Both the position numbers and the translations under genes were made by a program. From Actinomycetes bacterium (GTDB taxonomy: Bacteria; Actinomycetota; Acidimicrobiia; Acidimicrobiales; JAKAVM01), in the NCBI GenBank assembly GCA_021827485.1, contig JAKAVM010000058.1, positions 1 through 59,898 of the forward strand: a DNA stretch of 59,898 bases, given 5' to 3'. The notes beneath the pieces are model-generated. The model searched no databases. It was given only the letters and a program-made list of their open reading frames with translations, and was not told where the DNA came from. Within the stretch, counting starts at the first letter, position 1. Every line of letters starts with the position of its first letter. Below are positions 1-7,913 of this stretch, in pieces.

Positions 1-180
1 TCCGCGGGAGAATCACAATTAGCCTCGCCAATAGAGTTACGAATTTCTTCCGCGGGAGAATCACAATTAGCCTCGCCAATAGAGTTACGAATTTCTTCCG
101 CGGGAGAATCACTATTAGCTCCGTGATCAAAGTCTTGAATTTCTTCCGCGGGAGAATAACTACTAGTCTCGCCGTCTGAC
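1..180. repeat. 48-bp tandem repeat inside the DUF222 gene
   Basis: Units begin with tccgcgggagaat at 1, 49, 97 and 145, a period of 48 bp (16 codons). The first two units are identical, the third is diverged in its middle and the fourth only partly matches. The repeat stays in frame and would form the linker between DUF222 and the expected HNH domain. Confidence 0.9.
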
Positions 181-833
181 AGGCCCCTTGATAGTGGCTT
201 GGTGGAAGAATCTCTTTTGAGTTCAGCTTTGGCTGCTTCTAGGGCCCTAACAAAAAGAGCGCCACTCTCTGGAGGCAGTCTAAAAAAACCAACCAGCGAT
301 CCATCGTCATCATAGCGATAGGTAAGATACCTTCTCTTATAGCGAATCTCTTCGAGTTCAAGATCTTGGCTCTGGAGGGATCCAGAAAAGCAACTCACGA
401 TCTGGTCTAATTGGCTGCCAGTTGCAAGCTTTGCAAGGTCAACTAATAGTTCCTGATTCCCCTGCGTGGCAACCCTGGTAATGGCCCTTAGCTTAGAGTA
501 GGAGATCTCTCCATTGGCAAAACACTTATGTATTTGAGGAAGTGAGATCATTTTACGAGCTACCCTGACGTGCTCATAGCCGGTTGAAAGAGAGATCCCG
601 CATTTGAGAGAAAGCCAGTGAGCGCTTGATTTGCAACCCCACTGGTTATAGAGCCCCCGTATATCAAATTCAGCTATAAGCTCTAGCCACTTTGAGCTAA
701 GAGATGACAGATGTGCACACAGCTCTATAATGGCCTCCTCCAGATCGTTACTGCCTAAGCCACCTAGTTCAAGGGGGCTGGTAGAACCAATCAATAGATC
801 GACAAAAGGCGACTTACCTTTATTAGAGAACAT
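1..833 (-). CDS. DUF222 / 13E12-repeat HNH endonuclease family protein, 3' end missing
   Basis: This reading frame is open from an ATG at 833 on the minus strand and runs off the left edge. I translated it by hand. The N-terminal ~200 residues fit the DUF222 domain of actinobacterial 13E12-repeat proteins: an AHWLSLKCGIS segment, then EHVRVARK, then FANGEISYSKLRAITRVA. Family members usually carry a C-terminal HNH nuclease domain, which would lie outside the window. From about residue 230 the protein enters near-identical 16-residue repeats (EEIRNSIGEANCDSPA) encoded by the 48-bp DNA repeats at 1-144. These proteins are multicopy in actinobacterial genomes and their role is unclear. Family assignment is fairly firm; function is not. 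Confidence 0.8.
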   Translation of the reverse strand, partial: MFSNKGKSPFVDLLIGSTSPLELGGLGSNDLEEAIIELCAHLSSLSSKWLELIAEFDIRGLYNQWGCKSSAHWLSLKCGISLSTGYEHVRVARKMISLPQIHKCFANGEISYSKLRAITRVATQGNQELLVDLAKLATGSQLDQIVSCFSGSLQSQDLELEEIRYKRRYLTYRYDDDGSLVGFFRLPPESGALFVRALEAAKAELKRDSSTKPLSRGLSDGETSSYSPAEEIQDFDHGANSDSPAEEIRNSIGEANCDSPAEEIRNSIGEANCDSPA

Positions 834-980
834 GTGTTCTACACTAGTTCAGAGTAGATGATACTTCAAGTGGATTTCTAAAATTATTGTGATTAGCAAC
901 CCGACGCCTGTCGAGCGCTGTTGGTATGCCGTGGCCTAATGGATACAGGAATCTCAGTGTTGGAGGTATCGCCGACGGTT

Positions 981-1120
981 GCGCAATATAAAGCTACGCA
1001 GCGCAATATAAAGCTACGCAGCACAATATAAAGCTACGCAGCGCAATATAAAGCTACGCAGCACAATATAAAGCTACGCAGCACAATATAAAGCTACGCA
1101 GCACAATATAAAGCTACGCA
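981..1120. repeat. Seven tandem copies of a 20-bp unit
   Basis: Seven head-to-tail copies of gcRcaatataaagctacgca start at 981, 1001, 1021, 1041, 1061, 1081 and 1101. They differ only at the third base (G or A). The array ends 29 bp before the haloalkane dehalogenase start. Diverged copies of a ggWRtcgccgacRgtt-like motif flank it at about 962-980 and 1130-1147. The remaining sequence between 834 and 1149 has no gene that I can see. Confidence 0.95.
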
Positions 1121-1149
1121 TTAAAGCTGGTAGAATCGCCGACAGTTAT

Positions 1150-2070
1150 ATGAAACTACTTCGAACTCCCGATGAACGATTTGAAAACTTGGATGGATTT
1201 TCTTTCACGCCAAACTATGCCGAAGTTCCATGCTTGGATGGAACTACTGACAAGGCAATCCGCGTACACTATGTCGATGAGGGGCCGCCTGATGCAGCCG
1301 AGACTCTCCTTTTGATGCATGGTGAGCCCTCATGGTGCTACCTCTATCGTAAGATGATCCCAATATTTGTCGAAGCAGGATTTCGAGTTATTGCTCCTGA
1401 TCTAGTTGGATTTGGGAAGTCGGACAAACCGGCTAGTAGAGATGACTACACCTACTCCCGCCATGTTGAATGGATGGACGAACTGCTATTTGCAAAGCTC
1501 GACTTAGTAAACATTACTCTTCTGTGCCAGGATTGGGGAGGTCTTATCGGGCTTAGATTACTTGCATCTGATCCCGATAGATTTGCCAGGGCAGTGGCGG
1601 CCAATACTGGCCTCCCAACTGGCGAAGGAAAAACCTCTGAGGCTTTTATGGCATGGCAGAAGTTTTCCCAGGAGACTCCCGAAATGCCAATCGGAGCTAT
1701 AATTGCAGGGGGCTGCGTCAACAGACCAAACCCTCAAATTATCGCTGCATACGATGCTCCCTTCCCTGATGAGAGCTATAAAGAAGGAGCTCGTCAGTTT
1801 CCTATTCTTGTCCCAACCTCAACTGATGACCCAGCAAGTAAAGATAATATTGAGGCCTGGAAGTCGCTTGAAAGTTTCACCAAACCATTTATGTGCGCCT
1901 TTTCCGATGGCGACCCGATTACTAGGGGAGCAGATCGGTTATTTGTTGAGCGAATACCCGGAGCGCAAACGGTCAGCCATGTTACTATCGAAGGCGCGGG
2001 CCACTTCCTACAGGAGGATCAGGGTCAAACTCTAGCGAAGGTGACGGTAGATTTTATCAAGCAGTACTAG
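1150..2070 (+). CDS. dhmA: Haloalkane dehalogenase (type I, DhlA/DhmA-like)
   Basis: This is an alpha/beta-hydrolase of 306 residues, the usual length for haloalkane dehalogenases, which hydrolyse carbon-halogen bonds to an alcohol and a halide. The oxyanion motif HGEP is at 57-60 with Glu59 in the type-I position. The nucleophile elbow is QDWGG with Asp128, followed by the halide-stabilising Trp129. The likely catalytic acid is Asp255 (SDGDP) and the general base is His285 (GAGHF). The whole triad is therefore intact. The ATG at 1150 follows a repeat array rather than an ordinary leader. The gene converges on the next one, overlapping its end by 14 bp. An epoxide hydrolase is the nearest alternative, but HGEP and the tryptophan favour the dehalogenase. 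The natural substrate is unknown. Confidence 0.85.
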   Translation: MKLLRTPDERFENLDGFSFTPNYAEVPCLDGTTDKAIRVHYVDEGPPDAAETLLLMHGEPSWCYLYRKMIPIFVEAGFRVIAPDLVGFGKSDKPASRDDYTYSRHVEWMDELLFAKLDLVNITLLCQDWGGLIGLRLLASDPDRFARAVAANTGLPTGEGKTSEAFMAWQKFSQETPEMPIGAIIAGGCVNRPNPQIIAAYDAPFPDESYKEGARQFPILVPTSTDDPASKDNIEAWKSLESFTKPFMCAFSDGDPITRGADRLFVERIPGAQTVSHVTIEGAGHFLQEDQGQTLAKVTVDFIKQY

Positions 2071-2899
2071 CATATACCGAATAATTATCTAGTTCCCGCA
2101 ACATATCGTTATGAGATCCGGAGGATACTCGGAGAACAACTTCTGTTACTCCAATGGAACGAAAATACTCAAGCTTAGGTTCCTCTGGGAATATTCCAAA
2201 TGCCACGATTTGAATCTCCGACCATCTGCGATTGGCCTTCTCAACCTCCCTCTTGAGCAATGGGATATTAGCGCCTAAACCAGTTCCACCTATGGGAATC
2301 CATCCATCGGCCATCCCGGCTATCGTAGAAAAAAGTTTTTCGCTCGGGAACCCACCAAAAAGAATCGGTATCGACGGTCTCTGAATTGGCTTTGGTCTAG
2401 ACCAACTTTGCGGCATCTCTACGTACTTACCCACATAACCAGCTGGCTCGTTTGCCCAAATCTCCCTCATACAGGCAATCTTCTCGTTTGCAATTGTTCT
2501 TCGCTTTGAAAAGTCTACTCCGTGCGACTCTGCCTCACGCCGGTTCCATCCATATCCTACTCCGAGCGTTACTCTGCCGTTAGATATAATATCTAACGTA
2601 GCCAGTTCCTTTGCAAGAACTATAGGATCAAGTTGGGCAACCAATAAGACCCCAGTGCCAAGTCGTAAAGCTGTGGTCTGGGCTGCCATAGCCGATAACG
2701 CTATCAGCGGATCAACAATTGAGCGATAGTCATCTATATTGACCCCACCGACAAGAGCAGGAGGAGCGCCTTCCTCAACTGGCAGGTGCGTATGATGAGG
2801 TAGATAAATAGATGAAAAGCCTCGTTCTTCAACTGCTCTTCCAAAAGCCACTATATCTGAATCTGGATGACTAAAGGCTGTGGTAATACCGACTTTCAT
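2057..2899 (-). CDS. LLM-class F420-dependent oxidoreductase
   Basis: The protein is about 280 residues and has the bacterial-luciferase-like TIM-barrel pattern of actinobacterial F420-dependent enzymes of the TIGR03619 type. Recognisable segments are MKVGITTAFSH at the start, SIYLPHHTHLP, GRVTLGVGYGWNRREAE and IPILFGGFPSEKLF. Such enzymes move a hydride between F420H2 and an organic substrate, and the substrate cannot be read from the sequence. I chose the ATG at 2899, because the upstream GTG at 2926 adds nine residues unlike the family. It lies tail-to-tail with the dehalogenase. Confidence 0.8.
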   Translation of the reverse strand: MKVGITTAFSHPDSDIVAFGRAVEERGFSSIYLPHHTHLPVEEGAPPALVGGVNIDDYRSIVDPLIALSAMAAQTTALRLGTGVLLVAQLDPIVLAKELATLDIISNGRVTLGVGYGWNRREAESHGVDFSKRRTIANEKIACMREIWANEPAGYVGKYVEMPQSWSRPKPIQRPSIPILFGGFPSEKLFSTIAGMADGWIPIGGTGLGANIPLLKREVEKANRRWSEIQIVAFGIFPEEPKLEYFRSIGVTEVVLRVSSGSHNDMLRELDNYSVYASTA

Positions 2900-3005
2900 T
2901 TGTTTACAATGACTTCCTAACGACACTAAGATTTTCGACCTTCAAGACCTTACCTCGAAGTTGCTCGACGACAGATTACCCCAGTGTATAGAGATATCAG
3001 AAACC

Positions 3006-3212
3006 TTAACGCTTTTTAGGAGATAATCCAACAGCTCTCACTACTTTGTTTATCTGTCGATTACCCTCTCTATATATTACTCTTCGAGCCTGTCTCTCTG
3101 CTTCTCCTTGGACACCGCCAGCTAGTCCCCCTTGCTTGTACCCATGCTCAAATGCTTCAACATTTCCTAGATCTCTTGCAAAACGATATAACTGTGATCT
3201 AGTTGTGCTCAT
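3006..3212 (-). CDS. Small hypothetical protein (68 aa)
   Basis: I do not recognise this basic, Arg-rich 68-residue protein. Its start overlaps the end of the upstream gene by four bases (3209-3212), the ATGA arrangement of a translationally coupled pair. That coupling is the main reason to regard it as real. The central part is glycine-rich (KQGGLAGGVQG) and the C-terminus is basic. No signal peptide or membrane segment is visible. Confidence 0.5.
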   Translation of the reverse strand: MSTTRSQLYRFARDLGNVEAFEHGYKQGGLAGGVQGEAERQARRVIYREGNRQINKVVRAVGLSPKKR

Positions 3213-3496
3213 CGTTTGATCTCACTCCTCTCAATAGCCGCCAGCTTAGCCGTATGATCTTCAACAACTAGCGCCTCCACTAACGACCGGAGTTCATTAG
3301 CATCTTCGGTATTTTCCATTTTCTCAAGCAACTCCATCGGTACAGCTACGCACCCAAAACCCCCATCTTCATGACTCGAACGCCACGCAAGCCATTGCGC
3401 ACCGTCACGATCTAAATCATCTTCTTCAATAGCATTGATCAAGGCAACAATTTCGATCATGCCCTCTTGATCTACGTCATACTCTACAAAAAGCAT
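3209..3496 (-). CDS. Small acidic hypothetical protein (95 aa)
   Basis: This is an acidic 95-residue protein, not recognised, encoded directly upstream of and overlapping the basic 68-residue gene. An acidic and a basic small protein in a coupled pair is a layout shared with toxin-antitoxin modules. Nothing in either sequence identifies a toxin fold, so that is only a possibility. It has no membrane segment or signal peptide. Confidence 0.5.
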   Translation of the reverse strand: MLFVEYDVDQEGMIEIVALINAIEEDDLDRDGAQWLAWRSSHEDGGFGCVAVPMELLEKMENTEDANELRSLVEALVVEDHTAKLAAIERSEIKR

Positions 3497-3633
3497 AACT
3501 CCCCCTGCACAACTCCTCCTTATGAATGGACCTTACGCGCAAGACCCGGAACTAGTTTACATCTCTCCGGTGCTAACTCAACAAGCGCTTACTTGGCCAC
3601 AAGTTTAGATCAAAACCAATTATCCCGCCCCAT

Positions 3634-3694
3634 CTTGAAAACACGTCAAACACGTCTTGAGAACACATCTAAACACATCTTGAAGACACATCAG
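3634..3694. repeat. Short direct repeats upstream of the 3732 gene
   Basis: Three diverged units beginning cttgaRaacac start at 3634, 3656 and 3679 (spacing 22-23 bp), each carrying an acac(g/a)tc core. They sit about 40-100 bp before a start codon, where an operator array for a regulator could lie. The rest of the 3497-3731 gap shows nothing else I can support. Confidence 0.5.
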
Positions 3695-3731
3695 CTGTGA
3701 AACCAAGCGAAAAGCTCTATATAGTAGTGAC

Positions 3732-4406
3732 ATGGACAAAATAACTGATAGTAATTCGCCTTTAGATGTCGATGTTGCTGAAAAACTTGAGTCACTTCGA
3801 TCCCAATTCAAGGACGGTGATACAACCGGAGCATGTCTTGATGCCTGGAAGTGGCTTGATAGGTTAGGTGCTCAAAGCAAATCCAATAGAACTCAGAATC
3901 TTCAGCTCCTAAATCAGTTGTTTGTCGCTGGTGACGTTCCAAAAAATCTTGACGGTCCAACCGAAGGCAAGCTTGTCACTTGGGCAGCTAATCCAGGACT
4001 CGATAAGGCACTTTCGAGTTTCACCTCAATTTGGCTGCCGTGGGTAGGCAAGAAATTTGACGCTGCTAATAACTCAGGCGTAAATGTAATGACTCGTGAA
4101 GTATGGCTATTGGGAAGGCTTATCTGGCCAAGTTATTCTTTTGGGAAATCTGCAAAAAACACAATCGGATTCGAATTTACAACTCGCGTAGAACCAGCAA
4201 TTATCAACTCCGACAATGAAGTTCTAGTTATTGATTATCAGACCGTTCCAAGAAATCCGCGCTTGATAATTCGCTCTGTGCGCGATGAATTAGTTGCTTT
4301 GCTTGACGGGGTTTACTTAGGCAGAATGCTTCTTCAAACCAAAGCTAACTCAGAACAAAGTTACCGATTGGTGAACTACTTCGCACTTCGAAGCCCGCAG
4401 GTATAA
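3732..4406 (+). CDS. Conserved hypothetical protein (224 aa)
   Basis: This is a soluble 224-residue protein. From memory it resembles an unnamed family of about 200 residues common in actinobacteria: a central SIWLPWVGKKFDA block, then a REVWLLGRLIWPSYSF block, and a C-terminal half with EVLVIDYQTVPRNPRLIIRS followed by RDELVALLDGVYLGRML. I know of no demonstrated function for the family. The N-terminus is a short helical region without a signal peptide. The upstream region carries the direct repeats at 3634-3694. The gene ends facing the coiled-coil gene at 4493. Confidence 0.65.
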   Translation: MDKITDSNSPLDVDVAEKLESLRSQFKDGDTTGACLDAWKWLDRLGAQSKSNRTQNLQLLNQLFVAGDVPKNLDGPTEGKLVTWAANPGLDKALSSFTSIWLPWVGKKFDAANNSGVNVMTREVWLLGRLIWPSYSFGKSAKNTIGFEFTTRVEPAIINSDNEVLVIDYQTVPRNPRLIIRSVRDELVALLDGVYLGRMLLQTKANSEQSYRLVNYFALRSPQV

Positions 4407-4492
4407 CTAAGAGGCCGAACGGAAAGCGCTGCGGAAGACGTCGCCCAGAATACGCAGCAGCTTAATACTCATGCTTGTTTCGCTTGTTGTGA

Positions 4493-5044
4493 TTACTGCT
4501 TTCCTTGGGCTTGCCTAAGATCAGCATCGGCCTGAGCTTTGGCAGCATCTGCATCGGCTAACGCACGTGAAGCAATAGCTAGATCATTTTCTATCTGTGC
4601 ACGATCGTCTAGAATGGTGGAGCGCTCACTGTCAACGGCACCGCCTGGATCGCCGTACTTTGGGCTAGAGTTGGTAACAAATGCAACAGACTCGTGCAGT
4701 CCATCTCGATGAAACTGCGAATCCATACTCTTGTAAGCATCGTCAGCTTTATCTTTTGCATCTTGTGCCTTAGCAAGAGCAGCCTTAGCGGCATCGACAT
4801 CAGCTTGCGCTCGCGCAACTTGAGTTCGTAAATCTGCCAGTTGAGGCGCTGAAGGGTTCGTACCTTCAACTAGCTTTACGTCAGATTCGATAGCTTCCTC
4901 ATCATCCATAACCATCGACGCCTCAGCAATAATCGTAGGCACAATTTGATCTTCTTCTTCATCTGCAAAAGATGCCTCCCCGCGTTCAAATGCTTCGTGA
5001 ACAAACTCTTTATTGGAAGCTCTCCAGCGCTGAAAAAGTGCCAT
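4493..5044 (-). CDS. Coiled-coil hypothetical protein (183 aa)
   Basis: Two Ala/Asp/Lys-rich segments (about residues 65-110 and 145-183) have the heptad-like composition of a coiled coil, separated by a non-helical linker around SSPKYGDPGGAV. The N-terminus has an acidic patch. No membrane segment or catalytic motif is visible. The ATG at 5044 has AAGGGTG upstream at suitable spacing and is preferred over the in-frame TTG one codon earlier. Function unknown; a scaffold or envelope-associated role is only a guess. Confidence 0.6.
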   Translation of the reverse strand: MALFQRWRASNKEFVHEAFERGEASFADEEEDQIVPTIIAEASMVMDDEEAIESDVKLVEGTNPSAPQLADLRTQVARAQADVDAAKAALAKAQDAKDKADDAYKSMDSQFHRDGLHESVAFVTNSSPKYGDPGGAVDSERSTILDDRAQIENDLAIASRALADADAAKAQADADLRQAQGKQ

Positions 5045-5191
5045 CAATACACCCTTATTAAGCTAAGGCCTAAAATCGTCACAGAAGTCACTCGACTAGT
5101 ATATCGCTCACCCTAAGGCGAAACAAGCGATTTCTCACCTCTATCGCCGATTAACCGAATGCTGCTGGCGGTCTAAAACCCCTCGTCAACG

Positions 5192-6421
5192 TCACTCTTG
5201 AGTAGCCTCTTGCCACGATCTAATACCCGGTACAGCAATTAGCACGATAATTCCTGCTGCGCCAGCAACTACTCCTGCATAGCTATACGCAGCTGACGCA
5301 CCAATCCCATAAAGCAGCCCCATCATGAGGTTTCCAACAAATGTCCCGACGCTCCTGGCAGCCGACAGGCCAGCAAATCCTCTACCAGCCCTGAGTCCAG
5401 AACGCAATACTGACATTGCAGCGGGTTCCAAAGTCTCTACTATCCCCAGGCCGAAACCAATCACAGCTACTCCGACGAAAAGCCAAGGAGATCCCCCGCG
5501 ATTCCCCGAGCCGCCGAGTGCTAACAATCCCGCCCCGATAGCTGCTCCGAAATATCCCAACAGTCCCAACCACCTAAATTGGGTAGCAATGTCGCTGCCA
5601 AGTCGTCCTCCTAGGAGGTAACCGGTAATTGAGGAGACAAGTTGTAATATCAAAAAGGCCGCAATTCCATAAACAAGCTTGCCTGAGCCCTTGGCAACCG
5701 TGAGCACGGGAAATCCAACACTGTATGCCGTAAATCCATAGAGGCTAGCCGCTATTAGAAGGGGACGAACGCCTTTGGGAGGATCAGACTCCACTTGTTT
5801 GTGCTCGGACGACGCTTCCGTAGCTTTACGCTTTCCTCCAGTAGTCGCCTTAGACAGAAACAGAGTCGAGATAACTAAGGGTATTCCTGCAATTAGAAAT
5901 ATCCATCGAAATGCGAGATGTATTGTCAATGCCCCGATTACCCATAATCCAGCTAGAGCTCCCCCGCCTACATCAATTGCATGTAGAAAACCGAAAGCTG
6001 ACCCCCGATGCTTTTCGTTAGGAACAGCTTCGGCAAGCATAACTCTGCGCGAAGGAGAACGTAAGTTCCTAAACCACCATCCTCCACACAAGAACCCTAT
6101 GGCCCAGGCCGGACTTGCCACCAGAGCACTTAAGGCAAGAAGTGGAATTAGTGAATTTCCTATTAGAGCAAGATGTTTATGACCAATTCGATCTCCAATA
6201 CGGCCTCCCGCCCACGAGAAAATCGCGCCACCTCCGTAGCTTAGAGCGCTAGCAAGGCCAAACTCCCAGGTCGGTTGATGAAGGGTGATTACCAGGAATA
6301 AAGGAAAGCCAGCCAACACCGCTTGATAGCCTAGATCGGCAAAACCAGCCGAGAACGATATGAGCCAGATGTCTCGAGTGCGCCAACTGTGAGCTTTGTC
6401 TGCTTTGTCTTGGATTGAAAT
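5192..6421 (-). CDS. MFS transporter, probable ATT start
   Basis: This is a major facilitator superfamily transporter with about 12 hydrophobic segments. It has the loop motif GGRIGDRIGHK after TM2 and a charged central loop around KATTGGKRKATEASSEHKQ. The first conventional start in frame is GTG at 6319, but that would cut TM1. Hand translation upstream gives clear transporter sequence (DIWLISFSAGFADLGYQAV) back to an ATT at 6421. This ATT is placed 7 nt after AGGAAGGA, a strong Shine-Dalgarno match inside the end of the upstream kinase gene. The kinase stop codon lies in the same frame one codon further up. I therefore annotate an ATT start; stop readthrough or a mis-sequenced start are the alternatives. 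Substrate unknown. Confidence 0.75.
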   Translation of the reverse strand: MSIQDKADKAHSWRTRDIWLISFSAGFADLGYQAVLAGFPLFLVITLHQPTWEFGLASALSYGGGAIFSWAGGRIGDRIGHKHLALIGNSLIPLLALSALVASPAWAIGFLCGGWWFRNLRSPSRRVMLAEAVPNEKHRGSAFGFLHAIDVGGGALAGLWVIGALTIHLAFRWIFLIAGIPLVISTLFLSKATTGGKRKATEASSEHKQVESDPPKGVRPLLIAASLYGFTAYSVGFPVLTVAKGSGKLVYGIAAFLILQLVSSITGYLLGGRLGSDIATQFRWLGLLGYFGAAIGAGLLALGGSGNRGGSPWLFVGVAVIGFGLGIVETLEPAAMSVLRSGLRAGRGFAGLSAARSVGTFVGNLMMGLLYGIGASAAYSYAGVVAGAAGIIVLIAVPGIRSWQEATQE

Positions 6422-6424
6422 AGG

Positions 6425-7258
6425 TTAGTCCTTCCTGGTTTTGAAGTTATTGAGTTGTTCTGCGATTCTAACCGCTTTCGATCTATAAGCTTCGCCAAAA
6501 AGAATAGTATGTACAAGCAACGGATAAAGTTGCCACAGTTCGACTCTTTCTGGCCACCCATCCTCAAGTGACCTTATCTCTTGATACGCTGCAATCGTTC
6601 GCTCAGATATTGGAGCAAAAAGGGCTAACATGGCCAGATCTTCTTCCGGATGACCATAGTGCTGAGAAGGATCTATCACCCATACGTTGTTAGCTTGACC
6701 CCACAGGATATTTCCCCACCACAGATCACCATGAAGTAGCCGAGGGGAACCAAAAGGTACGAGAGAGTCTAACCGTTCGACAATCGGGAGAATTTCCCCT
6801 TGCATCCCGCATCTTTGCGCCAACTCGACTAGACGATAACCATAAAATTTAGCCCCATCTAAGTCTCTTACGGGATCAACCTCACAATTGCCTATCCAAT
6901 GGGAACCGCCTCCCCAGTAATCTCCTTGACGATTATGAAGATTTGCAAGGCACCTCCCCAATTCCTCTTCATGGCCTGGCGACCTAGAAACTTGGTCTAT
7001 CCACTCTGTTAACAATATCTCATTATCCGATATAAGTATTCTGGGAGTGATGGGACCATTTGCGACTTGACTTATCTCTCGAAGTCCTAATGACTCATCT
7101 ACAATTGCCGGGCCAAACTTTGCTAGGCAGTTAACGCTGTCCAGCTGAATTTTGAACGCATTAGAAGACAACTGCGTGACTGAATCAATTGCAACTGTTT
7201 GATTCGAGTCTTTAAGTTTCGCCTCTAGAATCTTTAGCCAAGCTGGTGAGTAACCCAT
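6425..7258 (-). CDS. Fructosamine/ketosamine kinase family protein
   Basis: This is a phosphotransferase of the fructosamine-3-kinase family. The catalytic loop reads LLHGDLWWGNILW, followed by VWVIDPSQHYGHPEEDLAML, the metal-binding Asp and downstream motif typical of the family. These enzymes phosphorylate sugars attached to lysines (ribulosamines or erythrulosamines in bacteria), so that the adduct falls off and the protein is repaired. The gene overlaps the end of an LMW phosphatase gene, a known bacterial pairing with this kinase family. The ATG at 7258, preceded by GAAAG, is preferred over a TTG at 7273. Its last bases provide the ribosome-binding site for the MFS gene. Confidence 0.85.
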   Translation of the reverse strand: MGYSPAWLKILEAKLKDSNQTVAIDSVTQLSSNAFKIQLDSVNCLAKFGPAIVDESLGLREISQVANGPITPRILISDNEILLTEWIDQVSRSPGHEEELGRCLANLHNRQGDYWGGGSHWIGNCEVDPVRDLDGAKFYGYRLVELAQRCGMQGEILPIVERLDSLVPFGSPRLLHGDLWWGNILWGQANNVWVIDPSQHYGHPEEDLAMLALFAPISERTIAAYQEIRSLEDGWPERVELWQLYPLLVHTILFGEAYRSKAVRIAEQLNNFKTRKD

Positions 7259-7694
7259 TGCACGATCTTTCAATTATTCTAAGTGTTCGGTCAAATTCGT
7301 ACTCGCCCCCGTAATATGGATCTGGGACATCCAAATCACTGTCAGTCGACTCCGGATCGAAGGAACGAAGGAGTTTTATCTTCTCCTTATTGTTCGGTGC
7401 TATTTGCATTAGGGCCCTGAGGTTGGCACGATCGGCACACAGAATAAGATCGGCCTTTTTGATAGCATCTATTGTGATTTGACGAGCTTGATGGCTTGGA
7501 ACAGACCAGCCTCGCTTCTTCAGCGCTGCCTCCGCTCGGGGATCAGCACCCTCACCACGGTGATAACCTGCGGTTCCATAAGATTCTATGGAGATTTTAT
7601 CTCCCAGTCTTGCCTTGGCTACTAAATCACTGGCAACGGCTTTAGCCATTGGAGAACGGCAGATGTTGCCCAAACAAACCATAAGAATTTGCAC
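7212..7694 (-). CDS. Low-molecular-weight protein-tyrosine-phosphatase family
   Basis: The 160-residue length and the N-terminal CLGNICRS loop (Cys7 to Arg13, CX5R-S) identify the LMW-PTP fold. The general acid loop VPDPYYGG is also present, so the enzyme looks active. Established work on bacterial ketosamine kinases noted that LMW-PTP-A genes often neighbour them, and that they may remove phosphate from sugar-phosphate adducts on proteins. The overlap of at least 47 bp with the kinase gene supports that joint role here over a signalling phosphatase. Start is GTG at 7694; the upstream 7695-7913 has no gene. Confidence 0.85.
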   Translation of the reverse strand: MQILMVCLGNICRSPMAKAVASDLVAKARLGDKISIESYGTAGYHRGEGADPRAEAALKKRGWSVPSHQARQITIDAIKKADLILCADRANLRALMQIAPNNKEKIKLLRSFDPESTDSDLDVPDPYYGGEYEFDRTLRIIERSCNGLLTSLAKDSRGET

Positions 7695-7913
7695 GATAAA
7701 CCAATTCTATATGTCTCACCCCTGCCAAGTTTACTCTTGTCCGTTGTGAATATTAGGGCAAAAAAGGATGAGTGAATAAAGGCGGATGTTGAACTAACCC
7801 AATGGGGATTTGCAATTGTTGAGTTTCAACAGGTGGCCAACTAAATTTCTTATCAAGAGGTAATTATGAGCTATGGTTGGTTACGGTGATAACGAAGATA
7901 ACAAGATGTCAGC

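Noticed and set aside
981..1120. CRISPR or attachment-site array before the dehalogenase
   Set aside because: Units are contiguous with no spacers and there is no integrase nearby.
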